In this document: piece by piece, positions 24,012 to 34,825 of the stretch
Position numbering within the stretch: the stretch's first letter is position 1
Layout of the letters: the number at the start of each line of letters is the position of its first letter
The notes under the pieces: generated by a model
What the model was told of the DNA's origin: nothing
What the model saw: the letters and a program-made list of their open reading frames with translations, nothing else
Database searches by the model: none
Assembly (NCBI GenBank): GCA_965153455.1
Contig: OZ234497.1
Coordinates: forward strand, 11,160,001-11,224,000
Direction: 5' to 3'
Origin: Sphagnum compactum
Lineage: Eukaryota > Bryophyta > Sphagnopsida > Sphagnales
DNA: 64,000 bases
Made by a program: the position numbers and the translations under genes

Positions 24012-24241
24012 TGTTATGGACCGACTACAAACAAGTGGAGAATTACAAGACAAGACAAGCTTTATTGATCCATCAACTGGTGTTGATCTGCTAAAGGGTT
24101 GTTCCCCAGACTATCTCCTTTTATAACCCTGAGCCATACTAGTCCCAAAATATCCTAGGCCATGATATTGCCAAAAGTATCCCAAAATATCCTAGGACGT
24201 GACATTGCCAAAAGTATCCCAAAATATCCTAGGCCATAACA
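24012..24241 (-). repeat. 5' LTR (230 bp) with promoter and poly(A) signal
   Basis: On the element strand, U3 holds three 37-bp tandem units. TATAAAAG is at 24125-24118, the predicted transcript start (AGCAGATCAAC) is at 24092, 33 nt from the TATA start, and AATAAA is at 24066-24061. The U3/R boundary is inferred from the TATA spacing. Confidence 0.93.
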
Positions 24242-24246
24242 CTATG

Positions 24247-25329
24247 TTTGATTTCTCATGGAGATTTATGACAAGATTTGCAAACAAATTTTGTTGTTGT
24301 TGAAACAAATATAGTTATTTTGACTTGTGAAATCATTTTGCCATTTGTAAATGTTTTAAGGTCACCAATCCCATGCAAATGTCCAATACACATCAAATAG
24401 GTTTTGTGATAACAATAAATTCAAAGATAGATTAGACACCTACAAATATGTCATTAAATGCATATGTTTGCAACTATGGATTATTTTGGGCAGCTAGTGT
24501 AGTTTCTTATGTGAGTTTGAAGTAAATAATAAAAGTAACTTAATTTAGAATGCGTTCATTTCCAACATGTCACCATATCCATATCCACAACATTATTGTC
24601 AAACATTTCCAAACTTGGACTTGTCTCCTTCTATAGATAGATTAGACCTAAAAAATGTAAATGTAGATGACCAAATAGAAGTTGGGATGTGACTAGCTAT
24701 GGAAGGACAATGTGTATAGAAGGAAAATTATGTTCAATTTTGGTGCTCAATTTATGAGGTACTACGTTATTCCTAATTTTGTATCTTGTGTGTGGTTTGT
24801 ACACAAAATTTGTGACTTTTATCCATTATTGAGCTATGTTGAGAAGTTGAATGTCCGTCAGTATGTTAGTGTAGTAGGTATATGTAATTTTCTATAGTTG
24901 ACTAGCAACCAATAGACCAACTGTCCTAGCCGGAGTGGAAAATATCTACAAAATTTAAAACCAGGGGATTCAACTTTCAACACAAGATGATAAATTTGGT
25001 TTTTAGATTGTTATATAAAATTATGTTATCTACTTTGATGAGGTCGGGCCTTGTTATCAGAGTAGTTAGTGATTGGCATGAAATGGGATGTTATAATTTT
25101 CCCAGGCTCATTACAATGTTTTCAATTTTTTAATCTCCTTTAATAATGGAGAACATGTAAGAAATAAAATCAATATTCATTTCCATTCTTTCACTCTATT
25201 GCCATTTGTTTTATCAACATCAGGCATTTTAATTGATATGGGTATATGGATTAGACTACAACATATTATGGGCATATAATGATTCTAAAAGTTGTTCGCC
25301 TTGCTAAAATACAAGGCAATTTCAGTTTT
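24247..25329. other. AT-rich flank
   Basis: Sequence between the LTR element and the clathrin retrocopy. No supported gene. The left limit of the retrocopy may extend somewhat into it but is too decayed to place. Confidence 0.5.
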
Positions 25330-28300
25330 GTGCGATGTACCCACCCCAAGGTATTCTATGGACATTAGACACAATTGCCAAATTCCAAAATGTCCTTTCA
25401 TAACTAGCTAGGATAGACCTCATTTAATTTGTTTCAATATTTTGGGATTTTGTTGACAAAGAGAAAGTTGTGTTTTTGAGTATTTAAAGCTTTTACTCTT
25501 GGTTGTGAACTAGAACAAACATGATCTATTGGAGAATTAGTTAGCAAAATATAAGCTACAATGTTTGTTGGAGTTGGGGAGACTTGGTCAAGACCATGGA
25601 TGAACACCTTGGCCAAGGCAACACCAATAGTGGTTGCAACATTTGCTGAGCACATGGACTTCGATCAAATTTTGGGCGCATATTTCAAGCAGGTTGGTTA
25701 CATGAGCTAGAATATTTGTTTCTATTAGAGGCAATCCCATGATCAGACCCCCATGGTGCAGTTAATTTTGCCCTCGTTCAATCTTGCATTGGAAGGTGGT
25801 TGTGCAATGGATTGCAACACCTACACAGAGTTGTAGTTCCAATTTAACATGATCAAAACATGTAACCATTTTTTCTGTTGGGAGTGTTGAAGCCCAATTT
25901 CCCACCATAACTTGTTTCAAACAAGGTCCTGGAAATCAACCTTGTCACTTTTCCCAATGATGTTAATGCAATTAAGGTGCATGGAATGTTCAGCCATTGT
26001 GATTGTATTCAAATTGCTCAGTTTTGTGAGAAAACTGATTTTTACATTTAGGCTTCTCAACACCACACATAATTGGATGACATTAAGTGTGTTGTTATCA
26101 ACTCATGCCATTGAACCTAAAGCTTCAGTGAGATTACTTTACAAAAGGACTGTGAATATTTTTTAGTCTTTTTTCATTTTTTCATATGAAAGAATTTTTG
26201 AATGAAATATTTTACAACTTGTTATTAAAAATACATATATTTTCCCCAATAGATCATGTGTTTATGTTAATCATTGTTGAATAAATATGAAATTTTTCAA
26301 CGTGTGTAAATTCTGCCAGATTTTGCATTTCATTTTGAAAATTTATCATAATTTTGAATCATATCAAAATATGCTAACTACTTTAATTTTTTATTTTTTA
26401 TATCAGAACTACAATTTTTTTTGTATATCATGCACATTATAACCCATTTACATGTGGTAAAGGACTCTTTAAAATTTAAAATTTTGAAAAATACTTTGAA
26501 TTTTTAAAAAGATTAAATTCCATATCTTTTTAATTGTGAATGCTTTTTGAACTTGAGTAGTAGGTTGCTATCATCTAAATTATTTTACCATCAAAATTGT
26601 GTTATTATAATAATCCTTTACCTAATCCTTTGTAAAATTAACCACATTTGACGCAACACCTATTCAAGTTCAAACGCCCTTTTAAAAAACCAAAAACCCA
26701 AAAATTTAATGAATTTTTAATTTGAATTCTTCAAGTTTCATATTAGTCATTTATCACAACTTGGAATGATTAACATAACTTTAAAATGTTAAAAATATAT
26801 ATATATGTAAAAAAGTTCACAATTTTCTCCACTATTTGACATGGTTTTTGGCTCTTATCTTTGTACTCGCACCCATCATGGCCTTCATGACAACAAATTT
26901 TTCCCATGCGCTAATTGAGTTGCTTAAATAGAGAAAATTTCAGAACCTTGCTTTCAGTGGCAATCCTAACCTTCAAAATCTTTTCATGTTAATAGCTATC
27001 AAGCTAATAAGATAGCCGTCATGGATTACATTAACCAATTGGACAAATTTGATGGCCAAGTAGTGGGAGAACTTGTCATTGGTGTAGAGCTGTATGAAGA
27101 AGCATTTGCTATTTTCAAGCAATTTGACCTCAATGTGCAAACAATGATTATGCTTTTGGATTAACATTCATAGTATTGATTGGGATGTGGAGTTTATAGC
27201 CTAATTGGAAGAGGATGAGGTGTGAAGTCAGGTTGTAAGGCGCAATTAAGAAAAAGACTTGTTAGTGATGCAATTGAGTTGTTCATCAAGGTTGTTGATG
27301 CCACCTACTTCACTAAGGTAATCAATGTTAGGGCATATGAAGACCTTGTCAAATACTTATTCATGGTATGCAAGAAGGTGAAGGAGCCCAAGGTGGAGCA
27401 TGACCTTGTCTATGCTTATGCCAAAATTGATTGGTTTGGAGATATTGAGGAGTTCATTGTTGAACTAATTGACACCAACTTGTAGACTATTGATGATCGG
27501 TTAATTAATGAAGCATTTTTTGAAATTACCAAGCTGATATTCACATACATATCCAACTAGAACCAACTTACTAGCACCCTTGTCAAGCTTCAGTGGTTCC
27601 AAGTAGTAGTTGATGCTGCATGCAAGGTGAACAATGCTAAGACCCGGAAGGAAGTCTACTTTGCTTGTGTTGATGCAAAGCAATTTCGATTGGTTCAAAT
27701 ATGTGGTCTCAATGTCATTGTCTAGGTTGATGACTTGGAAGAGGTTAGTAGCTACTACCAAAACAAAGGGCTGCTTTGATGAGCTCAATATGTTCATGGA
27801 AAATGGACTTCGCTTGGAGTGTGGTCACATGGGTATCTTCACAAAACTTGGAACTTCATATGCCAGGTACCGCCCAAAAAGCCTTACGGAGCATCTCAAG
27901 CTTTTTGCCACCCATATTAACACTTTGATGCTTATATTTATCTGTGATGAACAACAACATTGGCAAGAGCTTACAAATCTATACATTCAATATGGTGAGT
28001 ATGACATAGCAGCAACAACCATGATCTGTCATTCTCTCGAGGCTTGGGAACATATGCAATTCATAGATGTTGCTATCAAGGTTACAAATGTGGATCTTTC
28101 CTACAAAGTTGCACACTTTTATGTTGAGGAGCACCCTAGGCTCATCAATGACCTGCTCAATGTTTTAGCTGCTCAAGTTGACCACAATCATGTAACGGAC
28201 ATGATGCGCAATGCTGGACATCTGCCCTTAATAAAATCATACATGGTTGCAGTATATAGTGCAAACAATAGTGCAGTGAATGAAGCTCTCAATGAGCTCT

Positions 28301-29002
28301 ACCTTGAGGAGGAAGACTATGACCGCCTAAAGGAATCTATTGATTTATATCACAACTTTGATCAAATCTCCATGGCGCAAAGGATTGAGCTGCACGTTCT
28401 TTTGGAAATTACACAAATTGTTGCCTACATATACAAGAAGGTTGGCAGATGGTGGCAATCAGTTGCACTTTCAAAGACAGATAACATGTACAAGGATGCT
28501 ATGGAGACCACATCATAATCATGAAACTGGGAGGGGGTAGAAGAGTTGTTCACCTTCTTTGCTAACCAGGGCAAGAAGGAATGTTTTGCTTGCTTGTACA
28601 CTTGTTATGATCTCACCCATGCTGATGTAACAACGGAACTAACTTGGATGTTCACAGCATCATGGACTTTGCATTCCCATACATCCTACAGTTGTTGCAA
28701 GAGTGACAAGGGTAGATGAACTCATCAGGGACAAGCATGATGCATCTTTAGAGGCAAAATCCAAAGAAAATGAAGAATAGGAACAATTTGCTCAATTAAA
28801 TATGTATGCACAGCTTTTGCCCTTTGGTGCTACCAGCTCCTCCACTAGCAAGAACTGGGTGGGGGCTTTGATGGGGGCATGTCAATGCTATGTTATGGTG
28901 GCATGCCACCAATGGGTACTTATTACCAAAACACTCATGCCATGCATTACACATGCAATGTCAGAACTTGAACAACACAGCAGTCCAAAAAAAAAAAAAA
29001 AA
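25330..29002 (+). pseudogene. Clathrin heavy chain processed pseudogene (retrocopy)
   Basis: Translation in shifting frames follows plant clathrin heavy chain in order. Recognisable blocks are GILWTLDTIAKFQNV (about 25350), LVKTMDEHL (about 25590), [17 protein letters not shown] (25922-25972), SHAIEPKASV (about 26100), FMTTNFSHALIELL (26886), DYINQLDKFDGQVVGEL (about 27022), [12 protein letters not shown] and [18 protein letters not shown] (27250-27430), then a 294-codon open stretch at 27634-28518 (LIYIQYG-like, [33 protein letters not shown]), and NMYAQLLPFGA near the end. Stops and indels are common. About 1.3 kb of coding sequence runs without introns, although plant CHC genes have many. 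A 16-base A run (28987-29002) follows the C-terminal region. The middle third is replaced by a dispersed repeat at 26172-26865. Retroposition is inferred from the missing introns plus the poly(A). Confidence 0.9.
26172..26865. repeat. Unclassified dispersed repeat, copy 1, inside the clathrin retrocopy
   Basis: It is collinear with 41165-41815. Shared phrases include TTTTTCATA.GAAAG, TTAATCATTGTT.AAT.AATATGAAAT, AATCATA.CAAAATATG.TA, CAT.TACA..CCCATTTACA.GTGG, ATACTTTGAATTT and TAT.ATATAAT. It has no coding frame and no obvious terminal repeats. Confidence 0.75.
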
Positions 29003-29780
29003 TTCAAAAAAAATTATTTGTTTTTTAAATTTGAAAATTATTATTTTTTCATGATCTATCGTGTATGCTAATGGTATATGAGGAGTGAAATTATTCAGAT
29101 TGCATTCTTTGATAATTATGATGGTTTTCAACACCATAGCTTCATATTTTCATGAAAATTATTTAGTAGCGAAACCGACCCTAGGATATAAGTAACATAT
29201 CATTGTCATCCACATGTTATGGTAGGTGTTTAATTTTTTTGTTTGTTTGGATGTGACCATGTCATAAACCTCCCAATCCATCCCAGGGCCCCCACTCCAC
29301 TTTTGGTACCATTGTAAACCCCTACAAGAGATGGTGTGCACATCTCTCATTTCACAATTTTGAGAGCAATAGAGAGAAAATTATTGAATTTACATTAAAT
29401 GAATTTCTTTATGAAATTCTTTTCACAAAGAACTCTGAAGTTAAGTCCACCATGATGGAAATACCATTGGGATGGGTGGCTTTACTGGAGGCTTAAAATA
29501 CATGAGCCAACAGGCACATGCACCCACTAGTATCTATGTAAGTACCTAACTTAAATTGTGTGGCATGACTCTAATTTAGATTTAGTCAAATTTGGCTACA
29601 AGCTAAATATGAAAGTACTTCTTTAAATTCGTCCTTCTATATTTTTGGCTAAACTACTTGAACCATGTATAAAAATCTGAGAATTTTTCTTAAACTTAGA
29701 TCAAAATTCACAGCCCTATTGAAAATCTCCAAAAAGCATTGAATTTTAGCACTTTTAATTTTTAATTTCTCTTTATTTTT
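29003..29780. other. Intergenic, AT-rich
   Basis: No supported gene. Base composition changes sharply to G+C-rich near 29810, ahead of the desaturase gene. Confidence 0.5.
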
Positions 29781-29799
29781 GGCTATGTAATACAGCCAG

Positions 29800-30190
29800 C
29801 CCAAAAAATGGGAGTTACGGGCCCCCATTCCGCGTGCCCGGGAAAAACACAACAAAAAAAAAAACACCCCAACTCCGCCCTGGTTAACTGTATGGCAAAT
29901 CACGCCCAGTGAGTCAGACGGGACCAGTCGGCGGGACCCACGAGGTCGGGTCCTTTAGCGGCGAGCGAGCGCATCGTAAGTAACGACGAGAACGAACGAA
30001 TGAACGGACGCAGGCGATTGTTTGCGCAGTTCTTGCACTTGGCCTGTCGCCATTTGAACTTCCGCAGTTGTGTGTCTCTCCTCCTCTTCACCTCCTCTCT
30101 CTTCCATTGCGCTTGTCACGGACGTACATTTTCTAGGCTGTTGTGCTCTTTGCTTTGTGGTCGAGAAGGTTGCGAACAAGTGCAGAGACG
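29800..30190 (+). promoter_or_regulatory. Probable desaturase promoter and 5' UTR
   Basis: A G+C-rich segment directly upstream of the desaturase ATG, with CT-rich stretches (30075-30110) typical of plant 5' leaders. No TATA box or transcription start is clear. Confidence 0.4.
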
Positions 30191-32227
30191 ATGGCGGTGG
30201 CGGCCACGGGGTTTGGTAATTCGTTTATCACCACAAGAATTGCAGTGGCGGTGTCGCAGTGCACTTTGAGCAATAATAATAATAATGCGGCATCGTCTTG
30301 TGGAAGGGGTGGGGGCGGCGGCGGGAGTAGCAGCAGCAATGCCATGTTGGGAACCAAATTGTGGATGCCTACTACCGGGAGTTCGGTTAGCTACGGCGTT
30401 GCTCAACCTGCTGGTGGTAGAGGAGGAGGAGGAAGCGTGCGGATTGTTGCGATGACTGTTACCACTCCGCAGAAATTCAGGTGAGGAGGACGATCTGGAC
30501 GGATGGACCATAGTGTTGGATTGTTTTCTTCGGCTTTTGTAATGCTCTCATTTGCCTTAGAGATAGGTGTTGTTACAACTCATGCGCTGGTTGTGTCGTA
30601 ATGGGACCCTGATGTATCACAACCTCAACCGCGACACAAGAGGTTCACTGGCGCTTATCAATTGACCAAATCATGGCGGGGTCGGTCCATCGATGATTGC
30701 ACTAGTCTGCAAGCAAGCCAGTGATTTTGCAGTGCATGCTTTGTGATGAGGATTCTAGAGGGGGGGGGGGCTTGTTGATCTGATGGCTAATGTAGGATCT
30801 TTTAATTCGGTTTTTTCTTTCATCGTATGCACGTGAATCAAGGAGGAGAATGCCGCATGATCGTGCATCAGATTGACGTTATGTTGTGGATTTCTTCGCA
30901 GAAGAGCCGAGAACAGTCCACCACAGGAGATTCAGCGTCCCAAGGTCGCGCACTCCCTAGCACCTGAGAAAGTGGAATTGTTCAAGTCACTGGAAGGTTG
31001 GGCGGAAAGCACCCTGTTACCTTATTTGAAGCCCGTTGACAAATGTTGGCAGCCTCAGGACCATCTCCCGGAACCATCCTGTGAAGGTTTCTTTGATGAG
31101 GTGAAGGATCTACGAGCAAGAGCTGCATGCCTCCCAGATGACCTCCTTGTCTGTTTGGTAGGAGACATGATCACAGAAGAAGCCCTTCCCACCTATCAAA
31201 CAATGCTCAACACCTTGGATGGGACCAGGGATGAGTCTGGTGCCAGTCCGTCTCCCTGGGGCATTTGGACTCGCACCTGGACAGCCGAGGAGAACCGGCA
31301 TGGTGATCTGTTGAACAAGTATCTGTATCTGACAGGACGGGTGGACATGAGGCAGATTGAGAAGACTATTCAATACCTGATTGGATCTGGCATGGTAAGT
31401 TACTTATCAATCTGTGCAGAGTTGTGACTTAGCTGCATGTGTTGCACTCATAGTGGCCATCATCTGCTACTCTTGATCTCATTTTCCACTTCACTCCACT
31501 CTGCAATGTCATGTTGTCACTGCTTATGCAGTGACAACATGATGACTGCATTATCATCCGTAAGTTCTAGTTCTGCTTTTTCTAGTTTCCTGTGGTGCAG
31601 TTTAAAGGTAATGAGTCTTATCCATGTGTTTGCAATAAGGTTTTCTCCCTATGTTTGCAGGACCCTGAAACAGAGAACAACCCCTACCTAGGTTTTGTTT
31701 ACACTTCATTTCAGGAACGGGCAACATTCATTTCCCATGGCAACACTGCACGACATGCCAAGCATTTTGGTGATGGCAAGTTGGCCACTGTCTGTGGATT
31801 GATTGCAGCAGATGAGAGGCGACATGAGAATGCATACACCAAGATAGTGGAGAAACTTTTTGAGCTTGACCCTGATGGTGCCATGCTGGCATTTGCAGAT
31901 ATGATGAGGAAGAAGATTTCAATGCCTGCTCACTTGATGTACGATGGACAGAATGAGCACCTCTTTGATGACTTCTCACTTGTTGCTCAGAGGACTGGGG
32001 TTTACACTGCTCGGGACTATGCTGACATTATGGAGCATTTGGTAGACAAATGGAATGTAGCCAGCATTCAAGGGATTTCAGGTGAGGCTCAGAATGCACA
32101 AGAGTACCTGGGTTCACTGCCTCCTCGCATTCGGAGGCTTGAGGAGCATGCACAGGCCAAGGTGAAGAAAGGTCCAAAGACTGGAAGTTTTAGTTGGATA
32201 TTCAACAGAGAAGTTGCCCTTCTGTGA
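30191..32227 (+). CDS. Plastid stearoyl-type acyl-ACP desaturase
   Basis: This soluble di-iron enzyme puts the first double bond into acyl-ACP (usually 18:0 to 18:1 delta-9) in the plastid stroma, using ferredoxin and oxygen. Three exons, 30191-30480, 30902-31394 and 31661-32227, join in phase (GT-AG) into 449 residues. Residues 1 to about 95 form a Ser/Asn/Gly-rich plastid transit peptide with N5 and G6 runs, longer than in Arabidopsis FAB2. The mature enzyme starts near [14 protein letters not shown]. Iron-ligand motifs are EENRHG (226-231) and DERRHE (312-317); [20 protein letters not shown] and [13 protein letters not shown] are also conserved. Start choice: the upstream in-frame codon at 30143 gives a poor transit peptide, and 30191 gives MAVAATGFG. 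Substrate chain length cannot be decided from sequence alone. Confidence 0.96.
31510..31541. repeat. Perfect intronic hairpin, 14-bp stem and 4-nt loop
   Basis: CATGTTGTCACTGC (31510-31523) pairs exactly with 31528-31541. Imperfect pairing continues outward (TGCAATGT against ATGACTGCA). It lies in desaturase intron 2, far from the splice sites. Confidence 0.9.
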
Positions 32228-33298
32228 CTGAGGAGATGCAGCATTCCTTGGATATGGTCCTCTTCCTTTAATGTCAAGACCAAATTTTGGACCTCTCACA
32301 TGGTTGATATCTGGGTCTCCTATACTAGATTCAGTTTCTTTCCCCAGTCTGCACATGGAACAGAGCTATGTTTGAATGGCTGCATGTGGCTGCCATAAGA
32401 AACAGAGTTGGAAGCAGTGGAGAGGTATGGTCAGGTTTGTTCATTACTGTTTGCAGTTCTCCAAAAGTGCAGTCTGTGTTGGAGGTCTTCATGTCAGGTG
32501 ATGATATCATTCTGTATTCAAGGAGGAAGTGCAAGGATGGTGGTGCAAATTTGCATTAAACAAAGTGATTTGTTAGCTGTGTGAGGCTGGTGGGTTTTGA
32601 GCTTTCATCACAGCTACATTTGAACATGTGGGCATATGGAAAGGATTAGTACGTTAGGAACAAGCACTATTTGATCACAACAGTGGTAATATGCCATGGG
32701 TACCTCTGCTGTTGACCCCCGTCAAAAGTTTTGTGCAAAGCTTTTTCCTGATGAATTTCACTTCCTTTCACTTAGTGATGAACCAGCAGGCCAAGCTATG
32801 TGCAGCAGGCCTCTGAAGGAAGACACCTAACTGCTCAATCAAATTTTTGCTCTGATGTCTGGCTGTGCAAATGGTGAATCTGGTCACATGAAAAGCAGGG
32901 GGTGTGACTTCTTACACAACACACCTGCTTAGATGACATCAACATGCCAGATTGAACACTGCAACAATCTGGTGTCTGTTGAAGTACACTAGCTGTGCAA
33001 ATCTGTGAAAGAAAGGGGAAAAAGGTGAGATAATCGCACTGCTCAGGTTCTGTATCCAACTATTGAGAAACCCCGAGAATCTTTGCCAGAAATCACAAGG
33101 CACTGCTAGAATGGAGGTTGTTGCTGTTTCTCTCCCATCAATAATCACCCAAGTTTCCAGAAGATGAATTTCCTTCTGTTGTACATGCTCGTGTGAAGTC
33201 TTTGTCTAGCTAGATGCATGGAGTTGGAGAAGAGAAAATAAAGGAACAAATACATCGTCTTACAATGCCGCTGCTGTACTTACTTCTGCATTCACAAA
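32228..33298. other. Desaturase 3' UTR and intergenic region
   Basis: The desaturase (+) and the zinc-finger gene (-) converge here. No conserved frame is seen. Several short open stretches are not supported. Confidence 0.5.
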
Positions 33299-33808
33299 TT
33301 ACTGTAAATTTTTGTTTTCAGAGCATGGTGGTAGTGGTGCCTTGCAATCTTTCCAGTCCTTGGATTTGGAAATCCCACAGAGTAGACAAGGAAGAAATTT
33401 ATGGCCATAACACAGTTTACAACGAGCCCATCCTACTTTGTCTTTGATGCCTGCAAGTCCTGAACGGGTAGAGAAACCTCCCTCTCCCATGCACCTCCCA
33501 CAGCTCATCCAGCCACCTCCATCCCCGCACAATCCACACCAACCAAATCCTGCACTTGGCACTGAAGAAGAAGAAGAAGAAACAGGGGAAGAACTAGAGT
33601 TTTGAGTGACAACACCTTGCTGACTATCATTAAGCTTTCTTCTTGTTCTCGTTCTTATCCCACTCCTTTGTGTCTGTGTGGTATATAGATTGCTCATCTG
33701 CAAAAAAAAAAGAACAAAGGAAAACATAAAATGGTGAGAGATTGAATTCTCAAGCAACTCGTGCATAATAAGCATCACTGCTGAAACCACCCTAAAAACA
33801 AAAACAGT

Positions 33809-33840
<32 letters not shown>

Positions 33841-33994
33841 GGTAAGAAGGACAGACACCATGAAGTGCTGCTGATGATGATGAGAAGCAACCATCCTTGA
33901 AGGCAAACCTCTCTTGAAGAAATCCATGGTATGGTTCAAATGGCAAAGCTAAAACCCAACATCCTTGATATACTTGGTTGGCATCCAAGCTCAC
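33299..33994 (-). CDS. Small CXXC (DnaJ-type cysteine-rich) zinc-finger protein, N-terminus uncertain
   Basis: The last exon (33697-33299) follows a T-rich tract and CAG acceptor. It encodes MSNLYTTQTQRSG, a basic and Ser-rich linker, then four CXXC pairs: CGLCGDGGGW, CGRCMGEGG, CKLCYGH and CLLCGISKSKD. This resembles the cysteine-rich domain of DnaJ-related plant proteins (the BSD2/LQY1 type), which bind zinc and act on thiols or protein folding. No J domain is visible. An upstream exon (about 33982-33862) encodes LDANQVYQGCWVLALPFEPY and joins in phase if the donor is GTCTGT after CATGGT. The open stretch between them is then an intron containing a GAA/TTC microsatellite. A first exon may lie at 34.1-34.3 kb but I could not confirm it. 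Family name tentative. Confidence 0.6.
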
Positions 33995-34825
33995 AAAAAT
34001 TCAGCCATTATTGAATTAACGCGCTCACAGAAGAAGCTAGGTCAATCCTCACATCAGAAGAAGAAGAAGAAGATCAGTGCTCCTCTAAGCTCGTCTCCCA
34101 ACAATAATCAAGCATGAATACTGGTTGATGAATGTCTTCAGGGTTTAGGGTTTCGGATCTTGTGTTGAGGCGGTAGAGTCAGAAAGGAGAATTCCTGCAA
34201 ACCCTAAATTAGGTCCCATTTTAAGACCAATAGGTGCTGCTTTGATTCTCTTCATCTTCATTTTCAAATCTTCCTCTCAACAAATGCAGGGTTTCTTTGG
34301 TTACAGCATTTTTATGATGAAAAGCATACGCAGCATGGTTTTGTTCTGAGGGCTACCATCCATGTGCAGGTAAGGCACTCCAGAGAAAGGGTTGTAATGA
34401 GGCAGAGAGGACATTCTTTGTGTTAAACACCAATGGTAGTGGCAAACAAATTCTTAAGCTCCACTCAGTTTTAACAACACCACCAAGTGGCAGTGAAATT
34501 GAAAAGTGGGCTTCCTCTCTGACTTTTATTGTACCAGGAAACAGAAGTTAATATTCTGGCTTGCAACGGCAACAACAAAAGAAGAATTCCCACTTCAGAG
34601 GTCCCTTATGTATCAAATAATGAGGTCATGTAATGCTAGCAATACTACATGGATCTGTCATGAACTGCTGGATAAACAAACAATTTCTCTTCTCATTTGC
34701 TATCTCACAGCTTTAGAAATTAGGGATATTTGAATGACTTGATGAATAGTATTTGAGACAAATTACATCCTGGGTTGCAATTTTGCATACACAAATGAAA
34801 ACAATTGCTACTTTCTCAGATAGAA

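Larger units (their letters stand above)
18053..24241 (-). mobile_element. Ty3/gypsy chromovirus (sushi/Tcn1-like), full length, defective
   Basis: The element is bounded by two LTRs that start TG and end CA and is flanked by the 5-bp target duplication CTATG (18048-18052 and 24242-24246). Order on the minus strand: 5' LTR, primer-binding site, 155-bp tandem leader repeats, gag with a CCHC knuckle, protease, reverse transcriptase, RNase H, integrase, chromodomain, purine-rich tract, 3' LTR. The LTRs differ by three substitutions and one 37-bp repeat copy over about 230 bp, so insertion is recent. pol has an in-frame stop, a frame change and a changed integrase active-site residue, so this copy should not be autonomous. 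Confidence 0.95.

Noticed and set aside
24712-24897. Small open frame in the AT-rich flank
   Set aside because: No homology, splice or codon-use support; such frames are expected by chance here.
27634-28518. A functional clathrin-like gene
   Set aside because: Flanking parts of the same homology carry many stops and frame changes, the middle is replaced by a repeat, and the poly(A) marks a retrocopy.
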